This document shows, one piece after another, positions 10,097 through 23,200 of a stretch of DNA of 64,000 nt. The notes under the pieces are model-generated. The model worked only from the letters and a program-made list of their open reading frames with translations, did no database searches and had not been told where the DNA came from. This stretch comes from Diphasiastrum complanatum. Taxonomy: Eukaryota; Streptophyta; Lycopodiopsida; Lycopodiales; Lycopodiaceae. Position 1 is the first letter of the stretch, and each line of letters starts with the position of its first letter. The DNA lies in assembly GCA_029204225.1 (NCBI GenBank), contig CM055094.1, positions 70,324,803 to 70,388,802 of the forward strand, read 5' to 3'. The position numbers and the translations under genes are program-made.

Positions 10097-10778
10097 TTGT
10101 CTCTTTTTGATAGTTGATTATTGAGAGGTAATATTTCTATCATTTCGGATAAGATATTCTATGTTTCTGAGAGAAAAGTCATGTTTGTAATAGTATTGGA
10201 TACTCATTACTGACTTTTTTGACTCTTTGATATCTTATACGTTGTCTCCTAAGAACTTTTAAATCGAAATTATGAAATCTTTTTTTTAAAAGGGGGAAAG
10301 AAAAGATAGGAATAAGTCTTTCAAGAAATCAGCCAGCTGCATTGATTTTGGAAAAAAAATCTTGTACGTGTGCAGTGGTAGAACTATCCAGATTGAAATA
10401 GACAAACTCTCTATGTGATTAATTTAAGTAATCTGGAACTACATGAGTTTTGGGGTTATTGAGCTGTGAGATATTTATTAATATGGGAAGTAGTGGTAAA
10501 GATTACATTAAGATTCGCTGATTGTTACCAAATACCATTTTGGTAAGTTTTAATCTTAACACTATGTCCAAATATGTCTGTATGAGTTAGCCTAATCTTG
10601 GTTTGTACTCTAAGATCTGTTGTAGGCTGATTTGTAGAAGGAATTTTGTTAATAAGAGTTAGATGGTTGGAAAACTTGTGATGTGGAGTTATTCACTTCA
10701 AAGATTTCCCAGATATGTTATCTACTCATGAGAAATAGAGTTCTTTGGTAGATGAGTTGCAAGATTCTCAGTGAATTA
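10097..10778. other. Non-coding AT-rich sequence
   Basis: No ORF, RNA gene or repeat recognised. Base composition resembles the following retroelement interior, so it may be the 5' part of that same element, but it does not obviously align with element C. Confidence 0.4.
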
Positions 10779-12390
10779 TGTGAGTAACATATAAAGATTG
10801 TGGATATATGTCATTTTATAGCCTATGTTTTTGTATAGGAACATAGTTGGATAAGTTGCTTATGTACATCTTAATCTTGTGGATCTACTATGTGTTTCCT
10901 ATGTATTGAGTTTATATCATATACTTAATCTAGTCAGAGTGCATAGACATATGAACAAGTAATGTGTGGAACAGTTACTTGTAGGTTATTGTCTCTTTCT
11001 GCGGAAAGGATAATTCATTAACTTATTTATGGTTTGGAAGAAGATCTAAATGTGGTGTTATACATGTATAATTGACATTTGCACCTAGACATTTAAGATT
11101 TTTGAATCATTTACAATTGACTTGAGTAACTGGATTACTCATGATTAGAAGTTAATTGGATAAATAAGCAGTGTGAAGAGAATTCACTGGAAAACTGTTT
11201 ATTTTGATCTATATTGCTTATAAGTCACATGATTAGTGAGTCATTTGGATTCATTTATGAGAACTGTGCATAGAATATACAAGATTCTTGATATAGAATA
11301 CTTCTGGAAGGAGAAATATTCTATGTTATTGACTATATCCCAATGATCTCATATACATATATTGGATGACAGAGTCTAACTAATGTCAAGGATAACCACT
11401 GAATTCAGTTGGAATTCAGCATACCTTTATAATCTCTAGATGTGGTTCTAGGTGATTGTATAAAGTTTATATTTGTTAAAGACAAATGTTATATTGGTCT
11501 TTAAAAAACCAGGTTGATTGTAGAATTTGGAACTCATAATCTAGTTAAGAATCAAGATAGAAAATATTCTTGGAATCCAGTAATTTTCCTTGTGAAAATT
11601 TTTTTCGGAATGTTTGTTATATTTCCTGAGTGGTATGTTGTTGTGCATATACTCCAGTATCTCTAAATGAATAAGTATGGCTTTAGAATCCGATAGATTA
11701 TGATTGACGAATCATAAGATTCTAAATGTTTATGATTGATGGATCATACATTGATACTTAAAGGTCATTAGATGATTATATGAAAATATGATGATTCTTA
11801 AGATGATGAGTAATTCTTGATCAATTGGTGGAGTTAAAATTTAGATTTGCTATTTGAACTCTAAATTTGTATACAAACTTGAGATTGTTTGGATCTCACA
11901 GGCATTTTCATTAAGTAATTGTTACTTATGAGGAATTTGCTTACCTTTAAAGATTGAATGGTTTACAGTTAAGTCTATCAAAATTGAATGGTTGCTATTT
12001 TATGGTATATGATGCTAGGGATAGAGCACTTATCTCAGGAGAGTATCTGGGGTACTCAGGACTGAGTTGAAGTCATTTTTATCTTCATGGATCTCCTAAG
12101 AGATTTTGGTGGGATGAGTTTGTACCAAGAAGTATTTATGACAGGTCTACAAGTAAATTGTGGATAGTCTTGGACTATAATTGTTTTGGATCTTTAACTT
12201 TTGAACATTGATTTCCAATATAAGGTGGAGACTCACCTAGTGATTCATATAAATTGAAGTACATGAAGGTGATGTTATTAGATTGGAGAGAATCAAACCC
12301 AACAGGGAAATTTATCATTTAGTATATTTCTAAAAGGTCGATATAGTATTTCAGTGTAGCGACAGATAATTTGAGAATTATCCCATCTGT
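10779..12390 (+). mobile_element. Interior of a longer relative of element C
   Basis: 10779-11350 aligns with 15471-16045 and 37555-38130. 11855-12390 aligns with 16046-16590 and 38130-38675. The intervening 500 bp or so (11350-11855) is absent from both element C copies, so this is a longer relative or C is a deletion derivative. There is no coding capacity. The alignment breaks at 12390/12391, where the segmental duplication starts. Confidence 0.75.
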
Positions 12391-13219
12391 AAAGCATCTA
12401 GTTTGAACAACTTTCCTTACCGTTTACCTTTTCCAATCAAGACATCCTTCCTTTTGTTCATGCAAGCATCTCCATCAAACTCAACCTTGAGGCCTTTACT
12501 TAGCATTTGACTCACACTAAGAAAATTCTTGGTAATAGATGGGATAAACAAGACATCCTCCAAATCAACATTCCTTTTTGTAGAGAGAGAAATAGGAATT
12601 GTGCCAATCCCTTGGATTGCACACTCACCATCATTGGCCCTATAGATCACCCTCTTGTCATCACCATATGCCAACAAAGAAGTGAACTACTCTTTGTGAA
12701 AAGTCATGTGTGAACTTGGTTCACTATCAATCCACCAAGTATCTAGATTTGATCATTAGAAAGCATACATGAAGGCATCACAAAAGCATCAACATTTGCA
12801 TCTGGAACAACCAAACCATCTTCATAAATTGTAAGATTACCTTGCATGTCTCCTTGATCTCTCTTCTTCTTGTAGTACTCACTTGCAAAGTGCCCTTTGA
12901 TCCCATAGTAGAAGCACTTGAGCTTTGATCTATCCTTCCTTTTGCCATTTGAAGAAGCGTCCAATTGATCTTGCCCTTGAGACCACTTACTTTTGAAATT
13001 GCCCTTGAATTTGCCCTTTGTGAATGTAGCCTCCTCTTGAAGTGTCGATGTAGTTCCAGCTCTTGCTTGAAGCCTATATTATTCATTGATCAAGATCTCT
13101 TGAAAATCCATCAAACTTGGCATAATCTTTTGAGTAGCAATACTTTGAACAATGTTAGCATGAGCATCCAACTATCCATTAAGAATAACATGAACAAGCT
13201 CTCATTCCTCAATGCTTTT
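12391..13219 (-). pseudogene. Copia G gag-protease fragment, copy 1
   Basis: Antisense translation in several frames gives the zinc knuckle CFYYGIKGHFASEYYKKK (two of the four metal ligands changed to Tyr), then the region after the protease active site (YRANDGECAIQGIGTIPIS). Upstream gag residues lie at 12778-13219 in another frame. It is the counterpart of 34476-35304, is frameshifted and non-functional, and is cut at its 5' side by element C. Confidence 0.85.
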
Positions 13220-13708
13220 TGTTACGTCCATGTCCTGAACAAGGGAATCGAAATAATTCCTGGCGTGAATAGCCGGTCACTCCAGGTGTATATGGTTATT
13301 AGTTATGCCTCGTCATTCCGGGCTTGGTCTGTAAAGTAATTAATAATCATATGAGGGCCCAGACCTATAATTGGACATAGGAGCACATGCATAGTGAATG
13401 TCTGCTTTAATGCAAGAATAGGAGGTCAATAGCTCAATATAGGTTGCATGGGGATCCTAAAGGGAATGTTCTCTCTCTCATGAGGAGAATATGTCCATTG
13501 GAAACTCTCCCATCCTCCTATTGGAGATTAAGTTTGTTGAGCCAGTTTCTCCTCCTCTCTCTTAGGTTCTTTACTATGGCTTGGGGGCTAGGTCCAGGAG
13601 GAAACTCTACGAGGGATCTAAATTTGGTTGTGTGGTTTTGCTTCACAGGTGTCCTTTTGGTTGTTTTGCAATAGGATCTAGTCAGATCTTCATTTGGTGA
13701 TCCTTATA
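13220..13708 (+). repeat. Element C 5' LTR, copy 1
   Basis: 489 bp beginning TGTTACGTCCATG and ending CCTTATA (the canonical CA mutated to TA; the copy 2 3' LTR keeps TTACA). It is nearly identical to 35305-35793. Confidence 0.85.
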
Positions 13709-13709
13709 G

Positions 13710-13722
13710 TGGTATCAGAGCC
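13710..13722 (+). other. Primer binding site of element C
   Basis: TGGTATCAGAGCC, a perfect match to the initiator tRNA-Met type site, one base after the LTR end. The equivalent site in copy 2 is 35795-35807. Confidence 0.85.
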
Positions 13723-16700
13723 ATGGATTCATCAGAAGGTGGAGCTACTTCTTGTATTTTCTCAGTTTTTGTGGATTCTCCTTGCATGCTACTTCCAGGT
13801 GGTGGAATCGATCTCAAAGTAAGTGGCTTCTCTGAATTTGGTGTACTTTCAGCCTAAAGATCATAATTATGGGGTTTCGCCATAGTTTTTGGTGGAAATC
13901 AAAGGTTTTTTTATGGTTTTAATGAATTTCTCACCTAGAATTGAAGTTTTTTGCTTAAAATTGATCATAGGTAATAGTGTAGTACGTTTTCCAGATTGTA
14001 CTTGCTATTTTACAATCACTATTGACTGGATCTAATGATTGCATGATGTTGGAATAGTCAAAAGGTGGATTAGATAGTGATTTTGGACCAAAAATGGGGT
14101 TTTTGGACCATAAATGGGCTATAGAAACCATTTGTGACTAGAATCATAGCTTTTGGTGCTTGAATGCAATGGATTTACAGGGATTTGGATCTGATTGCAT
14201 GAATTTGTGGATTTTTCCCACAAATTTTGGTCAAAATTGGTCAAAATTGATCAAAAACCAAGGTTTTTTGATGTTTTTTGGACTAATTTTGGGGTAGATC
14301 TCAAAATTCTCAGCCATGCTGGTCTATAAGGGGATTTGCTAGGGATTAAGTGCGGCACTTAATGAACAAATTAAAATTGTCAAGGTGATAGTGCTAAATT
14401 TAGTGATACCAAAATGAACTTTTTCCTAGTACAAATTTGGGGTTTTGTTAACCTGAACCATTTTTGGAAGGGAGAAAAGAGTGGAAGTATGATATGTAGA
14501 TGATTGTTGGTCTCAATGATCCAATTATTTAATTTACATTCAATTCCTGAAGTATAACTAATCGCAAGTGAGAATAAAATTGGGAATTATTTAAGAAGAC
14601 TGCCTATGGGAATTTGGATTTCTTTTCCCAAGTGTGAATTAGAATTTCAAGAATTCGAGGATTCTAAGGGAAAACTAGTGGCAAGACTGATAATCCATTT
14701 ATGGAACTATATTTGTTTTGCAATTGGAATTGGATCTTGCAAAGTAATGCAGATAGAAGGTGTTTCATACAGGAATCTAGTAATTTGGATTTTTTTTCAG
14801 TTATAGAGTATTTCTCTATAATGATAGTAACGAACAAGAGAGTCCTAACTTGTTAAAAGAATTAAAGTTCTTTGTACCGATTCTGGAATAGATATTGGAT
14901 ATCTGGGACAGTATGAGATTCGGTTTTGTTGAAATCTATGTTTCTTTTGGTTAGTGATGCATTCTATTGTATTGGGATGATACATTCTGGTTGTCCATGA
15001 TGGATACAATATGAAATGGTATTCTTTGAGTAACACTAAAGAAGCACGAGAGATTTCAATTGTTAGGATTATCTCCAGGAATTGGTTGTGAATTTGATTC
15101 TATACCTGGGTATAGGATAGCCAAATCTTCCTTTTTGACTTTTTGGGCAAAACAGATCTGGATGCAAAGAATTCTTGGAGGAAAAGCTGGTGGTATGGGA
15201 CATCAGTGATTCTAAAGGGGATTTTTTGGGTAGAATGATCTGTAGACCGATGTTTAGTGATTGTTGTAATGGTAATGCTAACAGAGTCCATTGGTTTTTG
15301 TTACAGGTCTTTTGGGAATTATGAGATATAGATTGATCCCTTAATGGTATCTCATTAATTACAAAATATGGAAGCCCTTAAATCTATTTCTCTATTTTTA
15401 TTAGACCTCTACTCTTTAGAAATTTTTTAATACATGACAATTGGATTGAAATTCATATAATTCCTTCCAATGTGAGTAACATATAAAGATTGTGGATATA
15501 TGTCATTTTATAGCCTATGTTTTTGTATAGGAACATAGTTGGATAAGTTGCTTATGTACATCTTAATCTTGTGGATCTACTATGTGTTTCCTATGTATTG
15601 AGTTTATATCATATACTTAAACTAGTCAGAGTGCATAGACATATGAATAAGTAATGTGTGGAATAGTTACTTGCAGGTTAATGTCTCTTTATGTGGAAAG
15701 GATAATTCATTAACTTATTTATGGTTTGGAAGAAGATCTAAATGTGGTGTTATACATGTATAATTGAGATCTGCACCTAAACATTTAACATTTCTGAATC
15801 ATTTACAATTGACTTGAGTAACTGTATTAGTCCTGATTAGAAGTTAATTGGATAAATAAGCAATGTGAAGAGAATTCATCGGGAAACTGTTTATTTTGAT
15901 CTATATTGCTTATAAGTCACATGATTAGTGAGTCATTTGGATTCATTTATGAGAACTGTGCATAGAATATAGAAGATTCTTTATATAGAATACTTCTGAA
16001 AGGAGAAATATTCCATGTTATTGACTATATCCCAATGATCTCATATACATATTTGTTATTTGAACTCTAAATTTGCATACAAACTTGAGATTGTTTGGAT
16101 CTCACAGGCATTTTCATTAAGTAATTGTTACTTATGAGAAATTTGCTTACCTTTATAGATTAAATGGTTTACAATTAAGTCTATCAAAATTGAATGGTGG
16201 CTATTTTATGGTATATGATGCTAGGGATAAAGCACTTATCTCAAGAGAGTATCTGGGGTACTCAGGATTGAGTTGAAGTCATTTTTATCTTGATGGATCT
16301 CCCAAGAGATTTTGGTGGGATGAGTTTGTACCAAGAAGCATTTATGACAGGTCTACAACTAAATTGTGGATAGTCTTGGACTATAATTGTTTTGGTTCTT
16401 TAACTTTTGAACACTGATTTCCAATATAAGGTGGAGACTCACACAGTGATTCATGTAAATTGAAATACATGAAGGTGATGTTATTAGATTGGAGAGGATC
16501 AAACCCAATAGGGAAATTTATCTTTGTATTTCTAAAAGGTCGATATAGTATTTCAGTGTAGCGATAGATAATTTGAGAATTATCCTATCTCTAAATACTT
16601 ATTTGATATTGGAGTCAAACTAAAGATTGATTTTCACGTTAATTGTGAAAGTTAAATGATTGATTTGTTAGCTTTTAAACTTAATCTTAAGGTTGGTCGA

Positions 16701-16985
16701 CTGCTCATCCAGTGTATCATGTAATTTAGTTTATATGATGATGACAGTTTGATGTATTGAAGGTTTTGCCCATTCGGAATATTTATCGCTTAATGTACCT
16801 TGGGACCCTGAATGAGTACTCAGGATCAGAGATAAACAATTGAGAAATTTTTCTATCTTTGTGTGCTTGCTTAGGTTGGTTGGTCAAATTCAAGGTAATG
16901 ATTCATGAGAAGAGTTAAAAGCATACAAATTGGATTTTCCCTAGTTACTCGTTCTGAGGAAAAAATTGGTTTAACGGGGAAAGAA

Positions 16986-17316
16986 TGTTATGTCCATGTC
17001 CTGAACAAGGGAATCAAAATAATTCCTGATGTGGATAGCCGATCACTCCAGGTGTATATGGTTATTAGTTATGCGTCGTCATTCCAGGCTTGGCCTGTAA
17101 AGTAATTAATAATCATATGAGGGCCCAGATCTATAATTGGACATAGGAACACACGCATAGTGAATGACTGCTTTAATGCAAGAATAGCGCTCAATATAGG
17201 CTACATGGGGATCGTAGGGAGAATATTCTTTCTCTCATGAGAAGAATATGTCCATTGGAAACTCGCTCATCCCCCTATTGGAAATTCAGTTTCTTGAGCC
17301 AGTTTGTCCTCCTCTC
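16986..17316 (+). repeat. Element C 3' LTR, copy 1, truncated
   Basis: Starts TGTTATGTCCATG after the purine run GGGGAAAGAA. It matches the first two thirds of the 489-bp LTR, then breaks at CTCCTCTC and continues into flank S. Confidence 0.8.
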
Positions 17317-18250
17317 TTGGCCACTTGGCTTTCCCACCAGAATGTAAATCCTACTATTTTTGGGTTTAGACCAGGATTCAAATTTGAATCTACTCAAACT
17401 CGACTTCTAACTTTCCCACACTTCCAAAAAGTGTTTATTCAAATGAAATTTAGTCTACTGAACTTTGAAAACTCTAAGTCTAAAACAGAGTTGGCCTCAA
17501 TTTGCCAAATATGAAAATGTATCAAATATGACTAAACTAGTTGAATAGTTCACATTGATTATGTCAATAAAAATAAATCAAAGCATTATTCTAGATTTAT
17601 TAGTAATAAATTTAGATCGCATAAATAAAAACATATTTGGATAACTCATTTATTTTTGCTTCCAAAGTTAATAGTTTGTGCTAAACTACATGCTCTTGGA
17701 TATAGATATTTGCAACGTATAGGCATTTTTTGGGTTTTCTCTACATGGTTTTTGTTATTTGTTGTTCTATGCAAATTCCTTAGTCGTAATGCCAAGTGCT
17801 CAGGTTTCGTTTGTATTTTGGAGGCACCTGCCCTCACACAATGATCATGTGGATTTTACAACCATAATTTCAGGTGATCATTCTTCTCATAATCAGCCAA
17901 TCAAATGTTGACACGTTGAAATGTGCATGTGCACGTATGTGCTACTCTGTCATTGGCTGTCCACATGCACATTCCACCAAACAACAAAAATGTAAAAACC
18001 TTTGCATTATAAATGCGCAAAAAATATAATAAAATCGAAGTTCACACGTGCGGCTGTACGATCGAGAAAAAAAAACAACGTCCACCTTCACACATTGACA
18101 ATACGTAGGGGAAGGCCCTCTTCCTGTCTGCCGTTCTGCCCTGCTTGGGCACAAGCCCTCAGTCATTAGGCCCTCCAAGGCAGAACTATGCTTTAAAGTG
18201 ATTTTTATAGATCTTATCATAATACTGATTGTGGGTAGCATCAGTCACTA
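17317..18250. repeat. Flank S, copy 1
   Basis: 17317-18070 aligns with 41092-41945 (about 90% or more by eye). It lacks the left arm of the 41727-41840 hairpin. 18070-18250 is private to this copy. ORFs here (for example 17248-17514 and 17942-18241 on the minus strand) match nothing recognised and have no splice or promoter context; I regard them as chance. Confidence 0.6.
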
Positions 18251-18254
18251 CGTA

Positions 18255-18456
18255 TTATCAATCTCGACAAAGGAGCGCTACTAAACAGACTCACAAGGGA
18301 ACAATTGTCTTGATCAAAATTGAGAGACGAGAACAAGTGTAAACAATCACACCACAACTAATTGGTAGAGGAGTGCTACTATCCAAATTGAGAGACGAGA
18401 ACAAGTGTAAACAATCACACCACAACTAATTTGTAGAGGAGCGCAACTAAACAAAC
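18255..18456. repeat. 98-bp minisatellite, left part of copy 1
   Basis: About two units with the consensus segments GTAGAGGAGCGCTACTAAAC, GGAACGATTGTCTCGATC and GAGAGACGAGAACAAGTGTA. One unit is internally shortened. The array is interrupted at 18456 by Copia B and resumes at 24885. Confidence 0.9.
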
Positions 18457-19111
18457 TGTGAAAATTGTCAACATTTCCTAGCTAGTTTGAGGCCTAAATT
18501 GGCTAAAATTGTAAATAGTTTTGGTTCTGGAGTTTCACACGTGTGAACCAGGCCACAATGTTTTTATTTACTGTATTTTTTCAGTATGATGAAGTGTCAA
18601 ACTTCATACCCTTCAAAATGAGACCATTTTGATGTATTTTGGTCATATAAGCCATTTTTAGCTATTTTTCCTATATAGGGAATATCTAGGGTCAAGTACC
18701 TTCTAGAGAGAGGAGAGAGAGTCATCTTCCTCATCCATAAATAGTAGGGAAGTCATGGAGAACAGGTTGGAGAAACCTTTTGTATGCTTCATTGAGATCA
18801 ATAGATCATTGTCATTGTTTCTTCCTCCATTGAGAGCATTGTTGTGTGTATTGTCTTCAAGCTATTGTGTATGATCTTAGGTGCTTTCCAAAAGTGGTAG
18901 GCTAATGTATTATGGACTGTATAATGCTATTTTGGGCCGCACTTGATGTTTATGGAAGTTTCCATTTGTGATAAATGCTTTTTGATCAAGTTCTTTGCAT
19001 TCTAGGTAGCATAGAATGTGTTGCCAATTCCTAGCTTATGTAGTTTGGAGTGCAAGCATTCAAGCCAATGATCTTGGAGTTTAGATCCACTTAGGATCTG
19101 TATTTTTCACA
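18457..19111 (+). repeat. Copia B 5' LTR
   Basis: TGTGAAAATTG to TTTTTCACA. It contains the 14-bp palindrome TTCACACGTGTGAA at 18534-18547, TATA-like CCTATATAGGG near 18670 and a GA-rich stretch at 18703-18720. A G/A-type difference near 18754 and two transitions separate it from the 3' LTR. Confidence 0.95.
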
Positions 19112-19123
19112 TGGTATCAGAGC
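19112..19123 (+). other. Copia B primer binding site
   Basis: TGGTATCAGAGC directly abuts the LTR and is a perfect initiator tRNA-Met type primer site. Confidence 0.9.
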
Positions 19124-20283
19124 TGGTTGGCTTCTATTTACAGTAAGTATTCCATTTTTGGTGATATTTGGATGTTTGATCAAGTTCTAGCATGATTTTG
19201 CATTGCTTTGTTGATCAAATCTTACTAACCTTTGTTTTGTGAGTTGAACTTGTGGATCAAAAGCATATTTCAGGTCTATTGAAGATCAGAGGCTGAAAAG
19301 AAACTATTTTGGATCAGATCATAACACCTAATCATTTGTGATTGTGAGGCTTGTGCATATTCAATACTAACAATGTTCTTTTCAATCCTATTGTTGACAA
19401 TCTCCATTCTTGGATGAACACTCTCCTTAAGTGGATGAAACTTCTCCTTAAGTGGATGACAAATGCTCTTTTGAGTGAGTTGTAATTCTCCTAAAGGCTG
19501 AGCAAATCTCCCATTTGGATGAAAGATCCCCTTTTTTGGGTGAACATATTGTAAGCTCCATTGTGAAGAGCATATTGTAAAGATTGTCATCAATTTTGGC
19601 ATAATTTTTGGTGTACTTTGTTGAGCATGTAAGTAACTCTCCTTATGTAATTTGATTGGAGCATTTGTTGGAAGGTGTTAACCATTATGCAAGTGTGTTT
19701 TCAGGTTCTTAACAGGTTGAGGAACATTCTCATGTGAAGTGATCTTAGATCTACATCTAAACACCAAGATTTGACAAGATAGTGAAGCTAGTCTTGTGAT
19801 TCACTAAGTGTGCTCATTCATTCACCTCTAAATCTTGTATTTATCACTTGCTGGAGTTTATAAACTTTTAGAAGTGTGGTTTACATGTGGTTTTACAGGT
19901 TGAATCAATATCTTAGTGTGTTGATCATATGTTGATCAAGTTTGTTCATTACTAGGTAATCTTGGCATCCTAGTTTTGGGTATTTTCTAAGAATGCAAGT
20001 AACTCTTCACACCATAACTTGATTTGGTCACTTGCTGGAAAGTTTGAGAGCTTAAGCAAGAGTGTGTTCAGGTTGGTTTGATTTTGTAATCCATTCTTAG
20101 TGTGTGCAAAGTGTTGCATGTGTTTCAATCTTCCTTTCTATGCTTGGAAACCATCTAGGTTCAAGATAGAAGTGTTTTAGGGTCCTAAATCTTCATAGAT
20201 CTCTTTATCTATCATTTGTTGAGAGAAAAGTGAGTGCTAAGTGCTTTAGGACAGAACCTAAAAGTTGAAGAAACATTAGAATC
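19124..20283 (+). other. Copia B untranslated leader
   Basis: 1.16 kb between primer site and gag ATG, unusually long, with several short upstream ORFs. It contains a run of TGGATGA(A/C) repeats (about 19420-19530) and two similar segments around AACTCTYC...TTGCTGGA (19630-19680 and 19990-20050). No protein is recognised. Confidence 0.6.
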
Positions 20284-23200
20284 ATGGCTTCCAATGGTGG
20301 GATCATGCTAGAGTCTAGTGAAAGGTTGAGTTCATCAAACTACTCTACTTGGAAAGTGAGGATGGAGTCCTTACTTGAGTTGAATGAACTCATGGACATA
20401 GTTGCAGAAATTGAAGAGAGACCTCTCACACTTAAAGAGCAACAAAGGTTTGATAAGAAGGCCAAAAGGGCTCTTCATATCATTAAAATGAATGTTACAA
20501 ATGAACTTCTCAAGGAAGTTGGAAAGTGTCAAAGTGCAAGTGAGGCATGGAATGCCTTAAAGAAGCTCTTTGAATCAAAGTCCACATCTAGGGTATTGAC
20601 CCTAAGGAGACAAATATTTTCTAGTAGGCAAAGAGAGGGTGAAAGTGCTCATGCATTTATCTTGAGAGTTAAGTCCCTAAGTGATGATTTAGCATGCATT
20701 GATGAGAACATAAAAGATGGTGAAATAGTCCAAGTTATGTTGAATGGTTTGCTAAATGAACATGCTAACCTTGTGCAAAGTTTTGCCATTCAAAGAGTCT
20801 TGCCAAGTGTGGTTGACTTGCAAGAAATCTTATTGGCTGAAGAACATAGGTTGCAATCAAAGCTTGATGGTGCATCCTTGCAAGGTGGAGGTGAAGAGGC
20901 TTTCTTCACAAAAGGCAAATTCAAGGGCAAAGGTAAAGGCAAAGGGAAATGGTCCAAAGGTGGTAACTTTGATCATGATGATCACTCTTCCTCTTTCTCT
21001 TCTACTAAGAACAATAAGTCAAAGTTCAAGTGCTTTTATTGTGGGATAAAAGGTCATTTTGCAAATGAATGTTATAAGAAGAAAAGAGAGCAAGGAGAGA
21101 GACAAGGAAATCTTACAATAGATGAGGAAGAACATAACACATGTGAATCACTTGTTATGACTTCAAGTTTGTTAGCCAACATAGATGATAATGATCCTTG
21201 GTGGATTGATAGTGGAGCCTCATCTCACATGACAAGACATAAGGAATACTTTACATCCTTATTGTCTTATGAGGGAGAAGGTAACATCATCTACACTGCA
21301 AATGATGGTCAATGTGACATCAAAGGCATAGGCACTATTCCTATTTCCCTTTCAACAAATAGGAAAGCAAATCTTGAAAATGTCTTGTACATTCCTTCAA
21401 TCACTAAGAATTTGCTTAGTGTAAGTCAAATGATTGACAAAGGACTTGATGTGGAGTTCATTGGAGATGCATGTTTGATAAGTAAATGTGGATCCTTGAT
21501 TGCTCAAGGTAGGAGGCATGGTAAACTTTTCAAGCTTGATGCATGTGTGATCTCTAATCATGAAGGATGTATGGCTAGGGAGCAATTGACAAACCAAGAA
21601 GTTTGGCACAAGAGGTTGGGCCATCCCAACTTCAAATCTTTGGAGGTAATGGCAAAGAAAGAGCTTGTTCTTGGTCTCCCTAAAAGTCTTGTTGCAAACA
21701 ATAGTGTTTGTGAACATTGTGACTTGTCCAAATCTCATAGACTTGCTTATTCTAGATCTACTTCTAGATCTAAAGAAGCTTTTCAACTTGTGCATTCTGA
21801 TATTCATTCTTCTAGTACAACTAGCAATGGTGGGGCAAAGATGTATGCAACTTTCATTGATGACTTTAGTAGGTATACTTGGATCTATCTTCTTAAAAGT
21901 AAGGATGAAGTGTTTGCTGCCTTTGTCAAGTTCAAGAATGAAATGGAAAACCAATTCAATACAAAGATCAAATGCTTAAGATCTGATAATGGAGGGGAAT
22001 ACACCTCAAATAGGTTCAAAGACTTTTGTATAGCACATGGGATTAAGAGGGAGATGTCTAGTCCTAGGACTCCACAACAGAATGGAGTGGCCGAGAGGAA
22101 GAATAGAACCCTTTGTGAATGTGCCAAGGCAATGAGACTACATGCTAATCTTGCTAAGTCTTGGGGGGAAGCTTTAGCATGTGCTAACTATCTATGTAAT
22201 AGATGGACAAGTGCTTCCTTGGATGGTAAAACTCCTCATGAGGTTCTTTATGGTAGAAGGCCGAGTGTCAAGCATTGTAGGATCTTTGGATGTACATGTT
22301 TTGTCAATATCACACTTGATGATAGAACTAAAGAAGATCCTTCATCAAAGAAGGGTGTGTTTGTTGGCTATAGTGAAGTAAGCAAGGCTTACAAAGTGTA
22401 CATTCCTTCTACAAATAAAGTTGTCATAAGTAGGGATGTTATCTTTCATGAAGAGAATGTTTCCAATGTTGTTGATGTTGATGTTGATGTGCCTACTAAT
22501 CATCATGATGTGCAAGATGTCTTGGATGAAGATGGAGATGCCACTCCAAAGCAAACTTCAAGGAAGACTCAAAGGCAAAGGGCTAAGCCATCAAGGCTAA
22601 CCTATGATGAAAAAGGAAAGCAAGTGGTGGACAACTCTAACTTTGCTTTTCTTACCTCTTTTGATGAACCAGCTTGTGTAGGTGAAGCAATTCAAAAGAA
22701 GGAATGGATCCAAGCCATGGATCATGAGCATCAAGCACTCATCAAAAGCAACACATGGAGGTTGGTAAAGCTTCCAAAGGACAAGAAGGCAATTGGTTGT
22801 AAGTGGATCTTCAAGATCAAGACAAATCAAGATGGATCAATCAACAAGTACAAGGCAAGGTTGGTGGCAAAGGGGTATGCTCAAGAATATGGTATTGACT
22901 ATGATGAGACCTTTGCACCCGTGGCAAAGATGGTAACTATTCGAATCCTAATCTCTCTTGCAACTCTTTATGATTGGGATATGTGGCAAATGGATGTTAC
23001 TAATGCCTTCTTGAATGGTGATCTTGAAGAAGATATTTACATGGAGCAACCCGAGGGCTATGTTTCACATGATGAGCCTAATCATGTGTGCTATCTCCAA
23101 AAGAGTTTGTATGGGCTAAAGCAAGCACCAAGGAGTTGGTATGCTAAGCTCAATTCCTTCTTACTTTCTCAAAACTTTGTTATGAGTGAGTATGATCATT

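Larger units (their letters stand above)
13220..17316 (+). mobile_element. Element C, copy 1: non-coding LTR retrotransposon
   Basis: 5' LTR 13220-13708, primer site 13710-13722, non-coding interior, purine tract, and a truncated 3' LTR from 16986 to about 17316. The interior has no ORF above about 90 codons and no retroviral motif, so this is a large retrotransposon derivative (LARD-like). It carries about 190 bp before the 3' LTR (about 16695-16885) that copy 2 lacks. The 3' LTR stops in mid-sequence and joins flank S. Confidence 0.85.

Noticed and set aside
12965-13339. Plus-strand ORF of 124 codons, repeated at 35050-35424
   Set aside because: It crosses the boundary between antisense Copia gag and the C LTR, so it is an accidental reading frame across an insertion junction, duplicated with the locus.
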